From NCBI GenBank assembly GCA_016716005.1, contig JADJXE010000001.1:3423001-3487000 (forward strand): DNA of 64,000 bases, read 5' to 3'. The DNA is from Acidimicrobiales bacterium (lineage in GTDB: Bacteria; Actinomycetota; Acidimicrobiia; Acidimicrobiales; JADJXE01). The position numbers and the translations under genes were made by a program. Shown here one piece after another: positions 26,093-35,150 of this stretch. Each line of letters begins with the position of its first letter. Position 1 is the stretch's first letter. The notes beneath the pieces were generated by a model. The model saw only the letters and a list, made by a program, of their open reading frames with translations, did no database searches and had not been told where the DNA came from.

Positions 26093-27223
26093 GTGGACGC
26101 CGCCACGCTCGCCTCCGAGGTGACCGACGCCGGCCGGGCCGCCGGGCTGGGCGCGGTCGGCATCGCGTCGGCCGAGCCCTTCACGGCGACCCGCCGCACC
26201 CTCGAGGAGCGTCGCGCCGCCGGGCTGCACGGCGGGATGGCGTTCACCTACCGCAACCCGGCCCGCGCCACCGACCCGTCGGCCACCCTGCCGGGCGCCC
26301 GGTCGCTGGTCGTCGGGGCGTGGGCTTACGACGTGCCGCTGCCGGCCCGCCCGGCCGCGGGCGGGGCCTGGGCGCGGGTGGCCCGCTACGCCTGGCACGA
26401 CCACTACGGGGCCCTGCGGGGGGCGCTCGACGTGGTCGCCGGGGTGCTGCGCGGGCATGGCCACCGGGCCCGCGTGCTGGTCGACGACAACGCCCTCGTC
26501 GACCGGGCGGCCGCCCACCGGGCCGGCCTGGGCTGGTTCGGCAAGAGCGCCAACCTGCTGCTCCCGGGCCGGGGCTCGTGGTTCGTGCTCGGGTCGGTGC
26601 TGACCGATGCCGAGCTCCCCGTTGCGGCCGCGCCGGTGGCCGACGGCTGCGGGCCCTGCCGGCGGTGCCTCGACGCCTGCCCGACGGGCGCCATCGTCGC
26701 TCCCGGGGTGGTCGACGCCCGCCGGTGCCTGGCCTGGCTGCTGCAGGCCGACGGCCCCTTCCCGCGTCAGCACCGGGCGGCGCTGGGCGACCGCATCTAC
26801 GGGTGCGACGACTGCCAGGAGGTGTGCCCCCCGTCGGTGCGGGCCGAGCGGGCCGGCGCGGACCGCACCCGGCCCACGGGCGTTGGGGCGGCATGGGTCG
26901 AGCTGGTCGACCTGCTCGCCGCCTCCGACGAGGAGCTGCTGGCGCGCCACGGCCGGTGGTACGTGCCGCGGCGCCAGCCCCGGTACCTGCGGCGCAACGC
27001 GCTGGTCGCCCTGGGCGCGTCGGCGGCGGGTGGCGACCCGCTGGTGGCCGGCGCGCTGCGCGCCGCGCTGGCCGACGCCGACCAGCTCGTGCGCGCCCAC
27101 GCGGTGTGGGCCGCGGCCCGGCTCGGCCGCGGGGACCTGCTCCGGGCGATGGCGGCCGACCCCGACCCGGACGTGCGGGCCGAGCTCGCGGCCGCGGGCC
27201 GGGCCACCGGGGCCGCCCCGTGA
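26093..27223 (+). CDS. queG: Epoxyqueuosine reductase QueG
   Basis: 376-aa cobalamin-dependent enzyme catalysing the last step of queuosine formation in tRNA. The N-terminal domain has VDDNALVDRAAAHRAGLGWFGKS; two 4Fe-4S motifs follow (CGPCRRCLDACPTGAIV and CDDCQEVCP), then C-terminal HEAT-like repeats. GTG 26093 is in frame and begins the conserved N-terminus. The stop overlaps the pimB' start (GTGA). No other queuosine gene is in the window. Confidence 0.9.
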   Translation: MDAATLASEVTDAGRAAGLGAVGIASAEPFTATRRTLEERRAAGLHGGMAFTYRNPARATDPSATLPGARSLVVGAWAYDVPLPARPAAGGAWARVARYAWHDHYGALRGALDVVAGVLRGHGHRARVLVDDNALVDRAAAHRAGLGWFGKSANLLLPGRGSWFVLGSVLTDAELPVAAAPVADGCGPCRRCLDACPTGAIVAPGVVDARRCLAWLLQADGPFPRQHRAALGDRIYGCDDCQEVCPPSVRAERAGADRTRPTGVGAAWVELVDLLAASDEELLARHGRWYVPRRQPRYLRRNALVALGASAAGGDPLVAGALRAALADADQLVRAHAVWAAARLGRGDLLRAMAADPDPDVRAELAAAGRATGAAP

Positions 27224-28341
27224 GCCACCTGCTCGTCACCAACGACTTCCCGCCCAAGCACGGGGGGATCCAGAGCTACCTGTGGGAGCTCTGGCGGCGC
27301 CTGCCGTCGGGTGAGGTCACGGTGCTCACCACGCCGTACGCCGGCGCGGCGGTGTGGGACCGCGACCAGCCCTTCGCGGTGGCGCGCACCCGCGAGCCCG
27401 TGCTCGTGCCCACCCCCGGGCTGGCCCGGCGCATCGACCGCCTCGCCGACCGGGTGGGCGCGTCGCTCGTGCTGCTCGACCCGGCCCTGCCGCTCGGGCT
27501 GGTGGGCCCGGCGCTGCGCCACCCCTACGGCCTCGTCCTCCACGGCGCCGAGGTCACGGTGCCGCGCCGCCTGCCCGGCACCCGGCTCGTGCTGCGACAC
27601 GTGTTGCGGGGGGCTCGCCTGGTGGTGGCCGCCGGCGGCTACCCCGCGGCCGAGGCCGAGCGGGCCGCCGGCTGCCCGCTGCCGGTCGTGGTGGTGCCGC
27701 CGGGGGTCGACGTCGAGCGCTTCCGCCCGCTCGACCCGGCCGAGCGGCGGGCGGCCAGGGTCGGCGCCGGCCTCCCTCCCGAGGGGCCCCTGGTGACGAG
27801 CGTGAGCCGCCTGGTGCCCCGCAAGGGCATGGACGTGCTGATCGAGGCAGCCGCCCGGTTGGGCCGAGCCCGGCCCGACCTGGTGGTCGCCATCGCGGGA
27901 GGCGGCCGGGACCGCGGGCGCCTCGAGCGGCTCGTCGCTCGCACGGGGGCGCCGGTGCGCTTCCTCGGGCGGGTCCCCGACGAGCAGCTGCCGGCCGTCT
28001 ACGGCGCCGGCGACGTGTTCGCCATGCTGTGCCGCAACCGGTGGGCCGGCCTGGAGCAGGAGGGCTTCGGGATCGTGTTCCTCGAGGCCGCGGCCTGCGG
28101 CGTGCCCCAGGTCGCAGGGTCGAGCGGGGGTGCGGCCGAGGCCGTGGAGCACGGGGTCACCGGGCTGGTGGTCGACGAGCCCGGCCGCGTGGAGCGGGTG
28201 GCCGTCGCCCTCGCCTCCGTGCTCGACGACCCGGATCGGCGGGACCGCCTCGGCCGTGCCGCTCGCCTCCGGGTCGAGCGCGCCTTCTCGTACGACGGGC
28301 TGGCGCAGCGGCTGGCCGAGGCGTTGGCAGCCGTCCCCTGA
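27220..28341 (+). CDS. pimB: GDP-mannose-dependent phosphatidylinositol mannosyltransferase (PimB'-type GT4)
   Basis: 373-aa GT4 retaining glycosyltransferase. The acceptor half starts LLVTNDFPPKHGGIQSY, the hallmark of PimB'-type enzymes; the donor half has SRLVPRKGMDVLI and the EX7E motif in EGFGIVFLEAAACG. PimB' adds the second mannose to phosphatidylinositol mannoside at the cytoplasmic face of the membrane. GTG start overlaps the queG stop. Order with trpD, the nuclease and the SRPBCC gene echoes mycobacteria. Exact acceptor not provable from sequence. Confidence 0.85.
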   Translation: MSHLLVTNDFPPKHGGIQSYLWELWRRLPSGEVTVLTTPYAGAAVWDRDQPFAVARTREPVLVPTPGLARRIDRLADRVGASLVLLDPALPLGLVGPALRHPYGLVLHGAEVTVPRRLPGTRLVLRHVLRGARLVVAAGGYPAAEAERAAGCPLPVVVVPPGVDVERFRPLDPAERRAARVGAGLPPEGPLVTSVSRLVPRKGMDVLIEAAARLGRARPDLVVAIAGGGRDRGRLERLVARTGAPVRFLGRVPDEQLPAVYGAGDVFAMLCRNRWAGLEQEGFGIVFLEAAACGVPQVAGSSGGAAEAVEHGVTGLVVDEPGRVERVAVALASVLDDPDRRDRLGRAARLRVERAFSYDGLAQRLAEALAAVP

Positions 28342-28390
28342 CCGGCGCCGACCTTCCCGGCCCGGCTTCCACCGGCGGCCCGCCGGCTGA

Positions 28391-28396
28391 GAAGAT
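28391..28396 (+). promoter_or_regulatory. -10-like GAAGAT, leaderless
   Basis: It ends 7 nt before GTG 28404. Confidence 0.3.
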
Positions 28397-28403
28397 GGGT
28401 CCC

Positions 28404-28925
28404 GTGGCCCTGGCCGATCCCCATCCGAGCGCCGCGCCGCCCGGCCGCCCGCCGCTGGCCGCGCTGGCGGGCCGCGGCCGCGGCATCGTGCGCGCATCCT
28501 GGGCCGGGACGGCCGTGTTCACGCTCACGGCGGTGGCGGCTGCCATCGCCCCGGGGGCCCTCACCGCCGTCGCCGTCGCCGTCGCCCTGGCCCTCTTCGC
28601 GGCCGGCTGCGTGGTCTTCCTGTGGGCCTACGCCATCGCGGTGGGTCGGAGCCGCACCGACGCCATCGGCATCGGTGGCCTCTTCTTCCTGGCCGGCAGC
28701 GCACCCCGGGCGGCGCAGCTGCACCTGATGGGCTCGTTCGGCGTCGAGGTGGTGGTGGCCCTGACCACCGCCGCACTGCGCCCCTTCACGGGCCTGGCCT
28801 TCGGCACCCTCGTCCCGGTCTTCGGTCTCGGTCTGGCCGGGCTCTGGGGGGCACGCCACGGCACGTTCGGGCCCCGCGCCGCGCCGGCGCAGGTGCCGGC
28901 GCCGGCCTCGGCCGAGGACGGCTGA
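28404..28925 (+). CDS. Small polytopic membrane protein
   Basis: 173 aa, family not recognised. A 30-residue cytoplasmic start is followed by four likely membrane helices (about 31-50, 52-75, 85-102, 108-145 with a short hairpin) and an Ala/Pro-rich tail. GTG 28404 fits the -10 spacing; an ATG 9 nt upstream is in frame. It lies between pimB' and an SRPBCC gene, so a link to the cell envelope is possible. Confidence 0.65.
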   Translation: MALADPHPSAAPPGRPPLAALAGRGRGIVRASWAGTAVFTLTAVAAAIAPGALTAVAVAVALALFAAGCVVFLWAYAIAVGRSRTDAIGIGGLFFLAGSAPRAAQLHLMGSFGVEVVVALTTAALRPFTGLAFGTLVPVFGLGLAGLWGARHGTFGPRAAPAQVPAPASAEDG

Positions 28926-29006
28926 GCCGGTGGTGCGACGCAGGGTGCCGCGAACGCGCGCACAATCTCTCCGGCCCGGACCCCACCGGCCGAGGGAGAG
29001 GTCCCG

Positions 29007-29450
29007 ATGACCGACCAGGCGACCCTGCGCACCACGATCGACGCCGCGCCCGAGCGCTGCTTCGCGGTCGCCGTCGACCTGGAGCGCTACCCGACGTGGG
29101 CGCGCGACGTGAAGCAGGTCGCGGTGCTGGCCCGGGACGAGGCCGGCCGCCCGCTCGACGTCGAGTTCCGGGCGGCCGCCATGGGGCGGAGCACGCGGTA
29201 CGTGCTGCGGTACGACTACGCCGAGGCGCCCCGCCGCCTGAGCTGGCGGCTCCTCGAGGGCGACATCATGGGCCGCCTCGACGGCACGTACCAGTTCGAC
29301 CCGGCCGCGGGCCGGCCCGACGCCACCGACGTCACCTACCACCTGGTGGTCGAGCTCGTCACCCCCCTGCCGGCGTTCGTGAAGCGCCGGGCCGAGGCCC
29401 GGATCGTGAACACCGCGCTGCGCGAGCTCAGGGCGCAGGCGGAGGCCTGA
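29007..29450 (+). CDS. SRPBCC (START-like) family protein
   Basis: 147-aa helix-grip fold protein: the N-terminal TTIDAAPERCFAVAVDLERYPTWARDVKQV and C-terminal amphipathic helix (PAFVKRRAEARIVNTALRELR) are typical of polyketide-cyclase/dehydrase-like members that bind hydrophobic ligands. It resembles Rv2185c-type proteins found near pimB' in mycobacteria. A good Shine-Dalgarno (GGGAGAGG) precedes the ATG. Ligand unknown. Confidence 0.85.
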   Translation: MTDQATLRTTIDAAPERCFAVAVDLERYPTWARDVKQVAVLARDEAGRPLDVEFRAAAMGRSTRYVLRYDYAEAPRRLSWRLLEGDIMGRLDGTYQFDPAAGRPDATDVTYHLVVELVTPLPAFVKRRAEARIVNTALRELRAQAEA

Positions 29451-29453
29451 CCC

Positions 29454-29786
29454 GTGACCACTCCCGGCACCGACGAGCCCGGTGACCGGCCGGGGGCCGC
29501 CGTCGCCCAGTGGGTGGCGATGGAGGTCATCGCCGCGGCCCGCGGCGTGCTCGACGCGGCCGAGCAGCTGGTGCGCGACCCGGAGCAGGCGGCCCGCCTG
29601 GCCGCGGTGCTCCCCGACCTGGTGCGCTCGGGCATGCAGGTGATCGCCGGGATGGCGGCCCCTCCTGCGTCGCCGGCCGCCGCTGGGGCTCAACCTTCCG
29701 CCCAGCCGGCCGACGGGACCGGGGAGGTCGACGGCCCACCGGACGCGCCACCCGGGGGTGCCGGCGCACCCTCGGCCGCGGGCTGA
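29454..29786 (+). CDS. Hypothetical Ala/Pro-rich protein
   Basis: 110 aa. Residues 15-66 are predicted helical; the last 45 residues are low-complexity Ala/Pro/Gly. GTG start 3 nt after the SRPBCC stop, so co-transcribed. No recognisable domain. Confidence 0.6.
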   Translation: MTTPGTDEPGDRPGAAVAQWVAMEVIAAARGVLDAAEQLVRDPEQAARLAAVLPDLVRSGMQVIAGMAAPPASPAAAGAQPSAQPADGTGEVDGPPDAPPGGAGAPSAAG

Positions 29787-29863
29787 CCGGCCCCGGTCTC
29801 GGCTGCGGGCAGGCGGTACCCTGCGGGGGCCGGCCCGGCCCCGGTGGCGACGAGGTCGATGAC

Positions 29864-32230
29864 ATGAGGCTGCTCGAACTGCGTGCACCCGGCGACCCGC
29901 CGCTCCTCGTGCCGCTCCACCCCCGTGTCACCGTGGTGACCGGGCTCACGCCAGCCGAGCGCGCTCGGCTGGTGGACGCCCTCGACACCCTGCGCACGAC
30001 CCGTGGGGCGGGGCTGGGCGGGGTGGTCGAGGCCCACGGTGTGCTGTTCGACCTGGCGCCCGTCACGCTCGACCTGCTCGACGTCCCCGCCGACCTCGAC
30101 CTGGTCGTGCGGGCCGGCGAGCTGCCCGGAGCGGTCGACGCCGAGCGCGACCGGGCCCGCGCCGCGCTCGAGCGGGAGGTGGCCGAGGCCGTCGCCCGCC
30201 AGGAGCGGGCCCGGGGTGCGCTGGACGAGGCGGGCGAGGCCCGTCGCGCCGCCGAGGCCGCAGCAGCCGCCCCCCCACCGTCCCCGGGAGCCACGGGTCG
30301 GGCCGCCGAGGCGGCCTCGGCGGCGCTGGCGGGTCTGCGCGCCCAGCTCGAGCGCTGCCGGGCCGATCGGGCCAGGGCCGAGGCCTCCCTGCTGGGTGCC
30401 GAGCCCCCCGCCGACGATCCCGCCGCCGCCCGCGCCGCCCTCGTGCAGGCCGAGGCCGACGTCACCAGGCTCGAGGCGGAGCTGGCCGAGGCCCGCCGCG
30501 AGCTGGCCGCGCACGACGACGCCGCGCTCGCCGCGCCCGGGCCCGGGCCCGGCCCCGGTGAGCCGGCGGCCGCGACCGGGGCCGAGCTGGAGACCGAGCG
30601 CGGCGCCGTCGCCGCGGAGCTCGAGCGGGCCCGCTCCGCCGAGGCCGCGTCCGGGCCGGTCCGCGAGGCCCTCGACGCGGTGCTGGGCGCGCGGAGCGGC
30701 CCCGACCCGGTGGCGGTCGCGGAGCTGGCCGAGGAGTGGCGGCAGCTGCTCGAGGCGGGCGATGGCGAAGCCGCCGATGTCGATCCGTCGGCCAGGCTCG
30801 AGGCGGCCCGGGCCCGTGCGGCCACGGCCGCCGGCGACGTGGCCGCCCTGGAGGGCGAGGTCCGCCCGGCCCGCATGACCGTTGAGGAGCGAGCCGCCCT
30901 CGACCAGGCCCACGAGGCCGTCATCGTCGCCCAGGAGCGGGTCGACCGCAGCCTGGTGAAGGGTCGTCCCCGGCGCGAGCTGGAGGAGGTCCGGCGCGTC
31001 GAGCAGGAGCTGCTGTCGCGGTTCGGCTTCGGGTCGTACAGCGACTACCTGCTCAGCGGGTCCATGGTGCAGACCGATCCCGCCGCCGAGTTCCGCCTGG
31101 CGACGGCCAAGGGCGAGCTGGCCTCGGCCCAGGAGGAGCTGGACGCCCTGCTGGCCGGGCCGGCGCCGGGCGGCGAGCTCGCCCGGTGGCGGGCCGACCT
31201 CGAGGCCCGGACCGCGGCGCTGCTCGGTCACGACCCCGGCCCGGATCCCCTGGCAGCGCTGACCGACACCCGCCGGTCGCTCGAGCAGCACGAGGCCGAG
31301 CTGGCCGACACGCTCCGCCGGGCCGGCGCCGGCCCGTCCGACGGCGACCCGGTGGCTGCGGCCAGGCTCTGGCTGGGCGAGCGTGACGCGGCCCGCTCCG
31401 TGACAGAGCTCGAGGCCGAGCTGGCGGCCCTCGACCGGCGGGCCGCAGCGCCCCCACCCGCGCCCGTGGCCGGCCCTTCGCCCGACGAGCAGGCGCGGGC
31501 CGCCCTGGTCACCCGGATCGCCGCCCTCGAGGTCTCGCTGGACGAGCAAGAGGCGGTGCGGCGCGAGCTGGCGGCGCGCGTCGGCCGGCCCGACCGGTCG
31601 GGCTGGGGCCCGAACGTGGTGCCGGGCCCGTGGGTGACGGGTGGGCCACCCGGGCCCCCGCCCGCAGAGCCGGCGGCAGCCGACGAGCGGATCGCCGCGC
31701 TCCAGGCTGCGGTGGCCGCCGAGGCCGAGGCGACGGCCACGCTGCGCGCCGCCGAAGCCGATCTGGCGCCCCTCGCCGGAGCAGCTGCCGCCGGCTCGCC
31801 CGGCCGGGCGGCGGGCGAGCGGTCCGATCCCGCAGCCGAGCTGGCGGCGGCGCTGGCGGCCGAGGCCGGTGCGGCGCGGGTGCTGGCCGATGTCGCAGCC
31901 GTGCGCCGGGCGGTGGAGGCGCAGCTGGAGGAGCTGCGCTCGCTCCCCGCGGAGGTCGAGCCGGTCGAGGCGGAGGACATCGAGTACTACCTGCTGACGC
32001 GCCTCGCAGGGCAGCGGGGGGTGTCGTACGCCGGCTCCGCCCCGCTGGTGATCGACGACATCCTCGGCGTGCTCGACGCCGTGGACGTGGTTCGGGTGCT
32101 CGACCGGCTCGAGCGGATGGCCGACTCGGTGCAGCTCGTCCTGCTGAGCGACCGCCCCGAGCTGGTGGGATGGGCCAAGCGGCTCCCGGCCGACCGGGCC
32201 GCGCTGGTCGCGGTGCGGGCGGCGGCCTAG
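29864..32230 (+). CDS. SMC/Rad50-like coiled-coil protein with degenerate Walker A
   Basis: 788 aa. The N-terminus has an SMC-like first strand and loop (RVTVVTGLTPAERARLVDAL, 21-40), where the GxxGxGKS/T P-loop is replaced by TGLTPAERAR. Some 650 residues of Ala/Glu/Arg-rich coiled coil follow, interrupted near the middle by a distinct RFGFGSYSDYLLSGSMVQ segment. The last 60 residues regain an ABC-type ATPase end: APLVIDDILGVLD (Walker B and D-loop) and VLLSDRPEL (H-loop position). It may still dimerise through its heads but probably cannot hydrolyse ATP normally. ATG 29864 begins the head. Overlaps the next gene by one base. Confidence 0.75.
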   Translation: MRLLELRAPGDPPLLVPLHPRVTVVTGLTPAERARLVDALDTLRTTRGAGLGGVVEAHGVLFDLAPVTLDLLDVPADLDLVVRAGELPGAVDAERDRARAALEREVAEAVARQERARGALDEAGEARRAAEAAAAAPPPSPGATGRAAEAASAALAGLRAQLERCRADRARAEASLLGAEPPADDPAAARAALVQAEADVTRLEAELAEARRELAAHDDAALAAPGPGPGPGEPAAATGAELETERGAVAAELERARSAEAASGPVREALDAVLGARSGPDPVAVAELAEEWRQLLEAGDGEAADVDPSARLEAARARAATAAGDVAALEGEVRPARMTVEERAALDQAHEAVIVAQERVDRSLVKGRPRRELEEVRRVEQELLSRFGFGSYSDYLLSGSMVQTDPAAEFRLATAKGELASAQEELDALLAGPAPGGELARWRADLEARTAALLGHDPGPDPLAALTDTRRSLEQHEAELADTLRRAGAGPSDGDPVAAARLWLGERDAARSVTELEAELAALDRRAAAPPPAPVAGPSPDEQARAALVTRIAALEVSLDEQEAVRRELAARVGRPDRSGWGPNVVPGPWVTGGPPGPPPAEPAAADERIAALQAAVAAEAEATATLRAAEADLAPLAGAAAAGSPGRAAGERSDPAAELAAALAAEAGAARVLADVAAVRRAVEAQLEELRSLPAEVEPVEAEDIEYYLLTRLAGQRGVSYAGSAPLVIDDILGVLDAVDVVRVLDRLERMADSVQLVLLSDRPELVGWAKRLPADRAALVAVRAAA

Positions 32231-32928
32231 TGCTCCCGCTCGAGGTGCGGGCCAGCGCCGACGCCGCATCGTTGGCCGCCGCCGCCGCCCACCTGCTGGC
32301 CGTCGAGCTCCGCGGTGCCGTGGCTGCGCGCGGGCAGGCGACGATGGCCGTGAGCGGCGGCACCACGCCCTGGGCGATGCTGGCCGAGCTGGTCCGGTGC
32401 GAGGTGCCCTGGGAGGCCGTCCACCTGTTCCAGGTCGACGAGCGCGTCGCCCCCGACGGCGACGCCGATCGGAACCTGACCGCCCTGCAGTCGGCGCTGC
32501 TCGACCGGGCGCCGATCCCGCCCGAGCACGTGCACCCCATGCCCGTCACCAGCCCCGATCTGCGGGCCGCGGCGGCGGCCTACGCCGACGAGCTCGCCGC
32601 CGTGTGTGGCGAGGGCGGCGCGCTCGACGTCGTCCACCTCGGCCTGGGCGACGACGGGCACACCGCGTCGTGGCCTCCCGGCGATCCCGTGATCGACGTG
32701 ACCGACGCCGACGTCGCCGTCGTCGGGCCCTACCGGGGTCACCTGCGCCTCACCCTCACGCTGCCGGTGGTGAATCGGGCCGTCCGGGTGCTCTGGCTGG
32801 TGAGCGGGGCGGCCAAGGTGCCCGCCCTGCGGGGGCTGCTCGACGGCGACCTCGCCCTGCCGGCCGCGCACGTGCGGCGGGCCGCCGCCGTCGTGCTCGC
32901 CGATCGTGACGCGCTGGGCGAGCCCTGA
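32230..32928 (+). CDS. pgl: 6-phosphogluconolactonase
   Basis: 232-aa enzyme of the oxidative pentose phosphate pathway hydrolysing 6-phosphogluconolactone. MAVSGGTTPWAML (phosphate binding), HLFQVDERVAPDGDADRNL and HLGLGDDGHTASWPPGDP with the catalytic His region are all conserved. GTG shares its first base with the previous stop (TAGTG). No zwf or gnd is in the window. Confidence 0.92.
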   Translation: MLPLEVRASADAASLAAAAAHLLAVELRGAVAARGQATMAVSGGTTPWAMLAELVRCEVPWEAVHLFQVDERVAPDGDADRNLTALQSALLDRAPIPPEHVHPMPVTSPDLRAAAAAYADELAAVCGEGGALDVVHLGLGDDGHTASWPPGDPVIDVTDADVAVVGPYRGHLRLTLTLPVVNRAVRVLWLVSGAAKVPALRGLLDGDLALPAAHVRRAAAVVLADRDALGEP

Positions 32929-33057
32929 GCGGACGCGAGATCACGGTCGAGCGATCGGGGCGTCAGGCGTACGATGCAATCGGGGCCCGGGGACCCACCG
33001 GTCGCCGATCCCCGTCGAGGGCTCCGGGCCGCGCCGCCCGGGGCGGAGGAGGGAGCC

Positions 33058-34179
33058 ATGCCCGTGATCAGCGAGGATGCGGTCCGCGAGCTCGCCTCTC
33101 TGAAGGGGGAGAACGGGCCGGTCACGTCGTGCTACCTCGACGTGGACGGCAGCCGGTACCTCGGGCACCACGACTACCAGCGTCAGCTCGACCTGATGCT
33201 GCGTCGGGTCCGCTCGAAGCCCGGTCTGGGGTCGGCGGTCGCCGCCGATCTCGACCGCATCGAGGCCCACGTCCGGCGCGGCGTCGAGCGGGCGCACGTG
33301 CGGGGGCTCGCGATCTTCGCCTGCTCGGCCGACGGGCTGTGGCGGGTGTTCGAGCTCCCCGTCCCCGTCTACAGCCAGATCGTGGTCAACCACAGCCCCT
33401 ACGTGCGTCAGCTCGAGCTGCTCGTCGACGAGTACGAGCGCTTCGGGCTGCTGCTGGCCGACAAGCAGCGGGCGCGGATGTTCGTGTTCGAGCTGGGCGA
33501 GCTGATCGACCGCAGCGAGCTGCTCGACGAGCTGCCCCGCGAGTTCGACGACAACCGGGGGCACTTCTGGAAGACCCACCAGCAGAGCCAGCTCGACGAG
33601 GCGACCCTCCAGCACCTGCGGCACGCGGCCGCGGTGGCGTTCCACGTCTTCCAGGGGAACGGCGGGTTCGATCGCTTCCTGCTCGGCGGCACGCCAGAGG
33701 TCACCGGCGACCTCGAGCGCCTGCTCCACCCGTACCTCCGGGAGCGGCTCGTCGACCACGTGCAGGTGCCGGTGAACGCCTCCCTCGACCAGATCCGCAG
33801 GGCCGCCCACGAGGCCGAGGAGCGGGTCGAGCGCCGGCGGGAGGCGGAGCTCGTAGCTCGCCTGCGTGACGCCGCGGGAGCCGGCCGCAAGGGCGTCGCC
33901 GGCCTCGATGCCACGCTCAAGGCGCTGGTGCAGCGCCGTGTCGAGTACCTGCTCGTGTCGCAGGGCTTCACCGCTCCGGGCTGGCGCTGCGAGGCGTGCG
34001 GCCATCTCGGGATGTTGGGCCGCGCCTGCCCGGGCTGCGGCGAGCAGATGGCCCACGTGGAGGACGTGGTCGAGGAGGCCGTCGAGGAGGCGCTGGCCCA
34101 GCACTGCAAGCTCGAGATCTGCGTGGGCAACGCCGACCTCGACGTGCTCGGGCGCATCGGCGCCCTCCTGCGCTTCTAG
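33058..34179 (+). CDS. Bacterial eRF1-like (Vms1/baeRF-type) protein with C-terminal zinc ribbon
   Basis: 373 aa. N-terminal half (PVTSCYLDVDGSRYLGHHDYQRQLDLML..., GLAIFACSADGLWRVFELP) and middle domain (SPYVRQLELLVDEYERFGLLLADKQRARMFVFELG; FDRFLLGGTPEVTGDLERLLHPYLRERLV) match bacterial relatives of eukaryotic release factor 1. The GGQ release motif is absent. The tail has CEACG...CPGCG. Such proteins are suspected in translation or stalled-ribosome handling. Strong GGAGGAGGGAG Shine-Dalgarno; a TACGAT -10 candidate lies at about 32970, giving a leader of about 80 nt. Confidence 0.82.
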   Translation: MPVISEDAVRELASLKGENGPVTSCYLDVDGSRYLGHHDYQRQLDLMLRRVRSKPGLGSAVAADLDRIEAHVRRGVERAHVRGLAIFACSADGLWRVFELPVPVYSQIVVNHSPYVRQLELLVDEYERFGLLLADKQRARMFVFELGELIDRSELLDELPREFDDNRGHFWKTHQQSQLDEATLQHLRHAAAVAFHVFQGNGGFDRFLLGGTPEVTGDLERLLHPYLRERLVDHVQVPVNASLDQIRRAAHEAEERVERRREAELVARLRDAAGAGRKGVAGLDATLKALVQRRVEYLLVSQGFTAPGWRCEACGHLGMLGRACPGCGEQMAHVEDVVEEAVEEALAQHCKLEICVGNADLDVLGRIGALLRF

Positions 34180-34190
34180 CCAGCCACCCC

Positions 34191-35150
34191 GTGCCTGCGC
34201 GGGCGGTCCCCACCGCCGGGCTCGACGTCGGCGGCACGAAGTGCCTGGGCGTCCTGCTGGACGCGGACGACCGGGTGCTGGTCGAGCGCCGGGTCCCCAC
34301 ACCCCCCGGCATCGACGCGCTCCTCGATGCCCTCGCCGAGCTGGTGGAGGCCCTCACCGCCGGGGGCGGCCCGGCCGGCGCGGTGGGGGTCGGCCTGCCC
34401 GGCCTGGTCGACGGGTCGGGCTGCCTGCGGTTCGCCGCGCACCTGCCCGGCGTGGTCGACGTGCCGTTCACAGCGCTGCTCGGCCAGCGGCTAGGCGTGC
34501 CCGTGGTCACCGAGAACGACGCCACCTGCGCCACGGCCGCCGAGTGGCGACTCGGCGCCGGCCGGGGCGTCGACGACCTCGTGCTCGTCACGCTGGGCAC
34601 CGGGATCGGGGCCGGCCTCGTGGCCGGCGGCGCGGTGCAGATCGGCGCGCACGGGTTCGCCGGCGAGCCCGGCCACATGGTCGTCCAGGCCGACGGCCCC
34701 CCGTGCGACTGCGGGGGCCGCGGGCACTGGGAGGTGTTCGCCTCGGGTCGCGGCCTCGGCCGCCTGGGCCGCGACGCCGCCGAGGCCGGCCGGGCCGACG
34801 CGGTGCTGGCCGCGGCGGGCGGGGAGCCGGACGCGATCCGCGGCGAGCACGTGGTGGCCGCGGCCCGCGCCGGCGACGCCGGGGCGGCTGCGGTCATCGA
34901 CCGCTTCAGCTGGTGGATCGCGCTGGGGCTGGCGAACCTGGCGGACGTGCTCGACCCCGCCCTCTTCGTGCTGGGCGGCGGGCTGGTGGCCGACGCCGAT
35001 CTCCTGCTCGACCCCGTCCGCGCTCACTTCCACGGGCACGTGATGGCCCAGACGCACCGACCCGAGGCCCCCATCGTGGCCGCGACGCTCGGGGAGCGGG
35101 CCGGGGCGATCGGCGCGGCGACGGAGGCCCGGCGGGCCCTGTCGCCCTAG
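34191..35150 (+). CDS. ROK-family sugar kinase (glucokinase-like)
   Basis: 319 aa. ATP-binding DVGGTKCLGVLLDADD, sugar-binding ENDATCATAAEW, GTGIGAGLV and the zinc motif region GEPGHMVVQADGPPCDCGGRGHWE are present; the last zinc cysteine of CxCGxxGC is His here. Likely phosphorylates glucose or a related hexose. Its TAG overlaps the pyrophosphatase stop on the other strand (CTAG). A second ROK gene lies at 60669. Confidence 0.85.
   Translation: MPARAVPTAGLDVGGTKCLGVLLDADDRVLVERRVPTPPGIDALLDALAELVEALTAGGGPAGAVGVGLPGLVDGSGCLRFAAHLPGVVDVPFTALLGQRLGVPVVTENDATCATAAEWRLGAGRGVDDLVLVTLGTGIGAGLVAGGAVQIGAHGFAGEPGHMVVQADGPPCDCGGRGHWEVFASGRGLGRLGRDAAEAGRADAVLAAAGGEPDAIRGEHVVAAARAGDAGAAAVIDRFSWWIALGLANLADVLDPALFVLGGGLVADADLLLDPVRAHFHGHVMAQTHRPEAPIVAATLGERAGAIGAATEARRALSP

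Noticed and set aside
29454..29786. Small Ala/Pro-rich protein as an antitoxin
   Set aside because: No toxin-like partner is adjacent, and the composition gives no DNA-binding or antitoxin motif.
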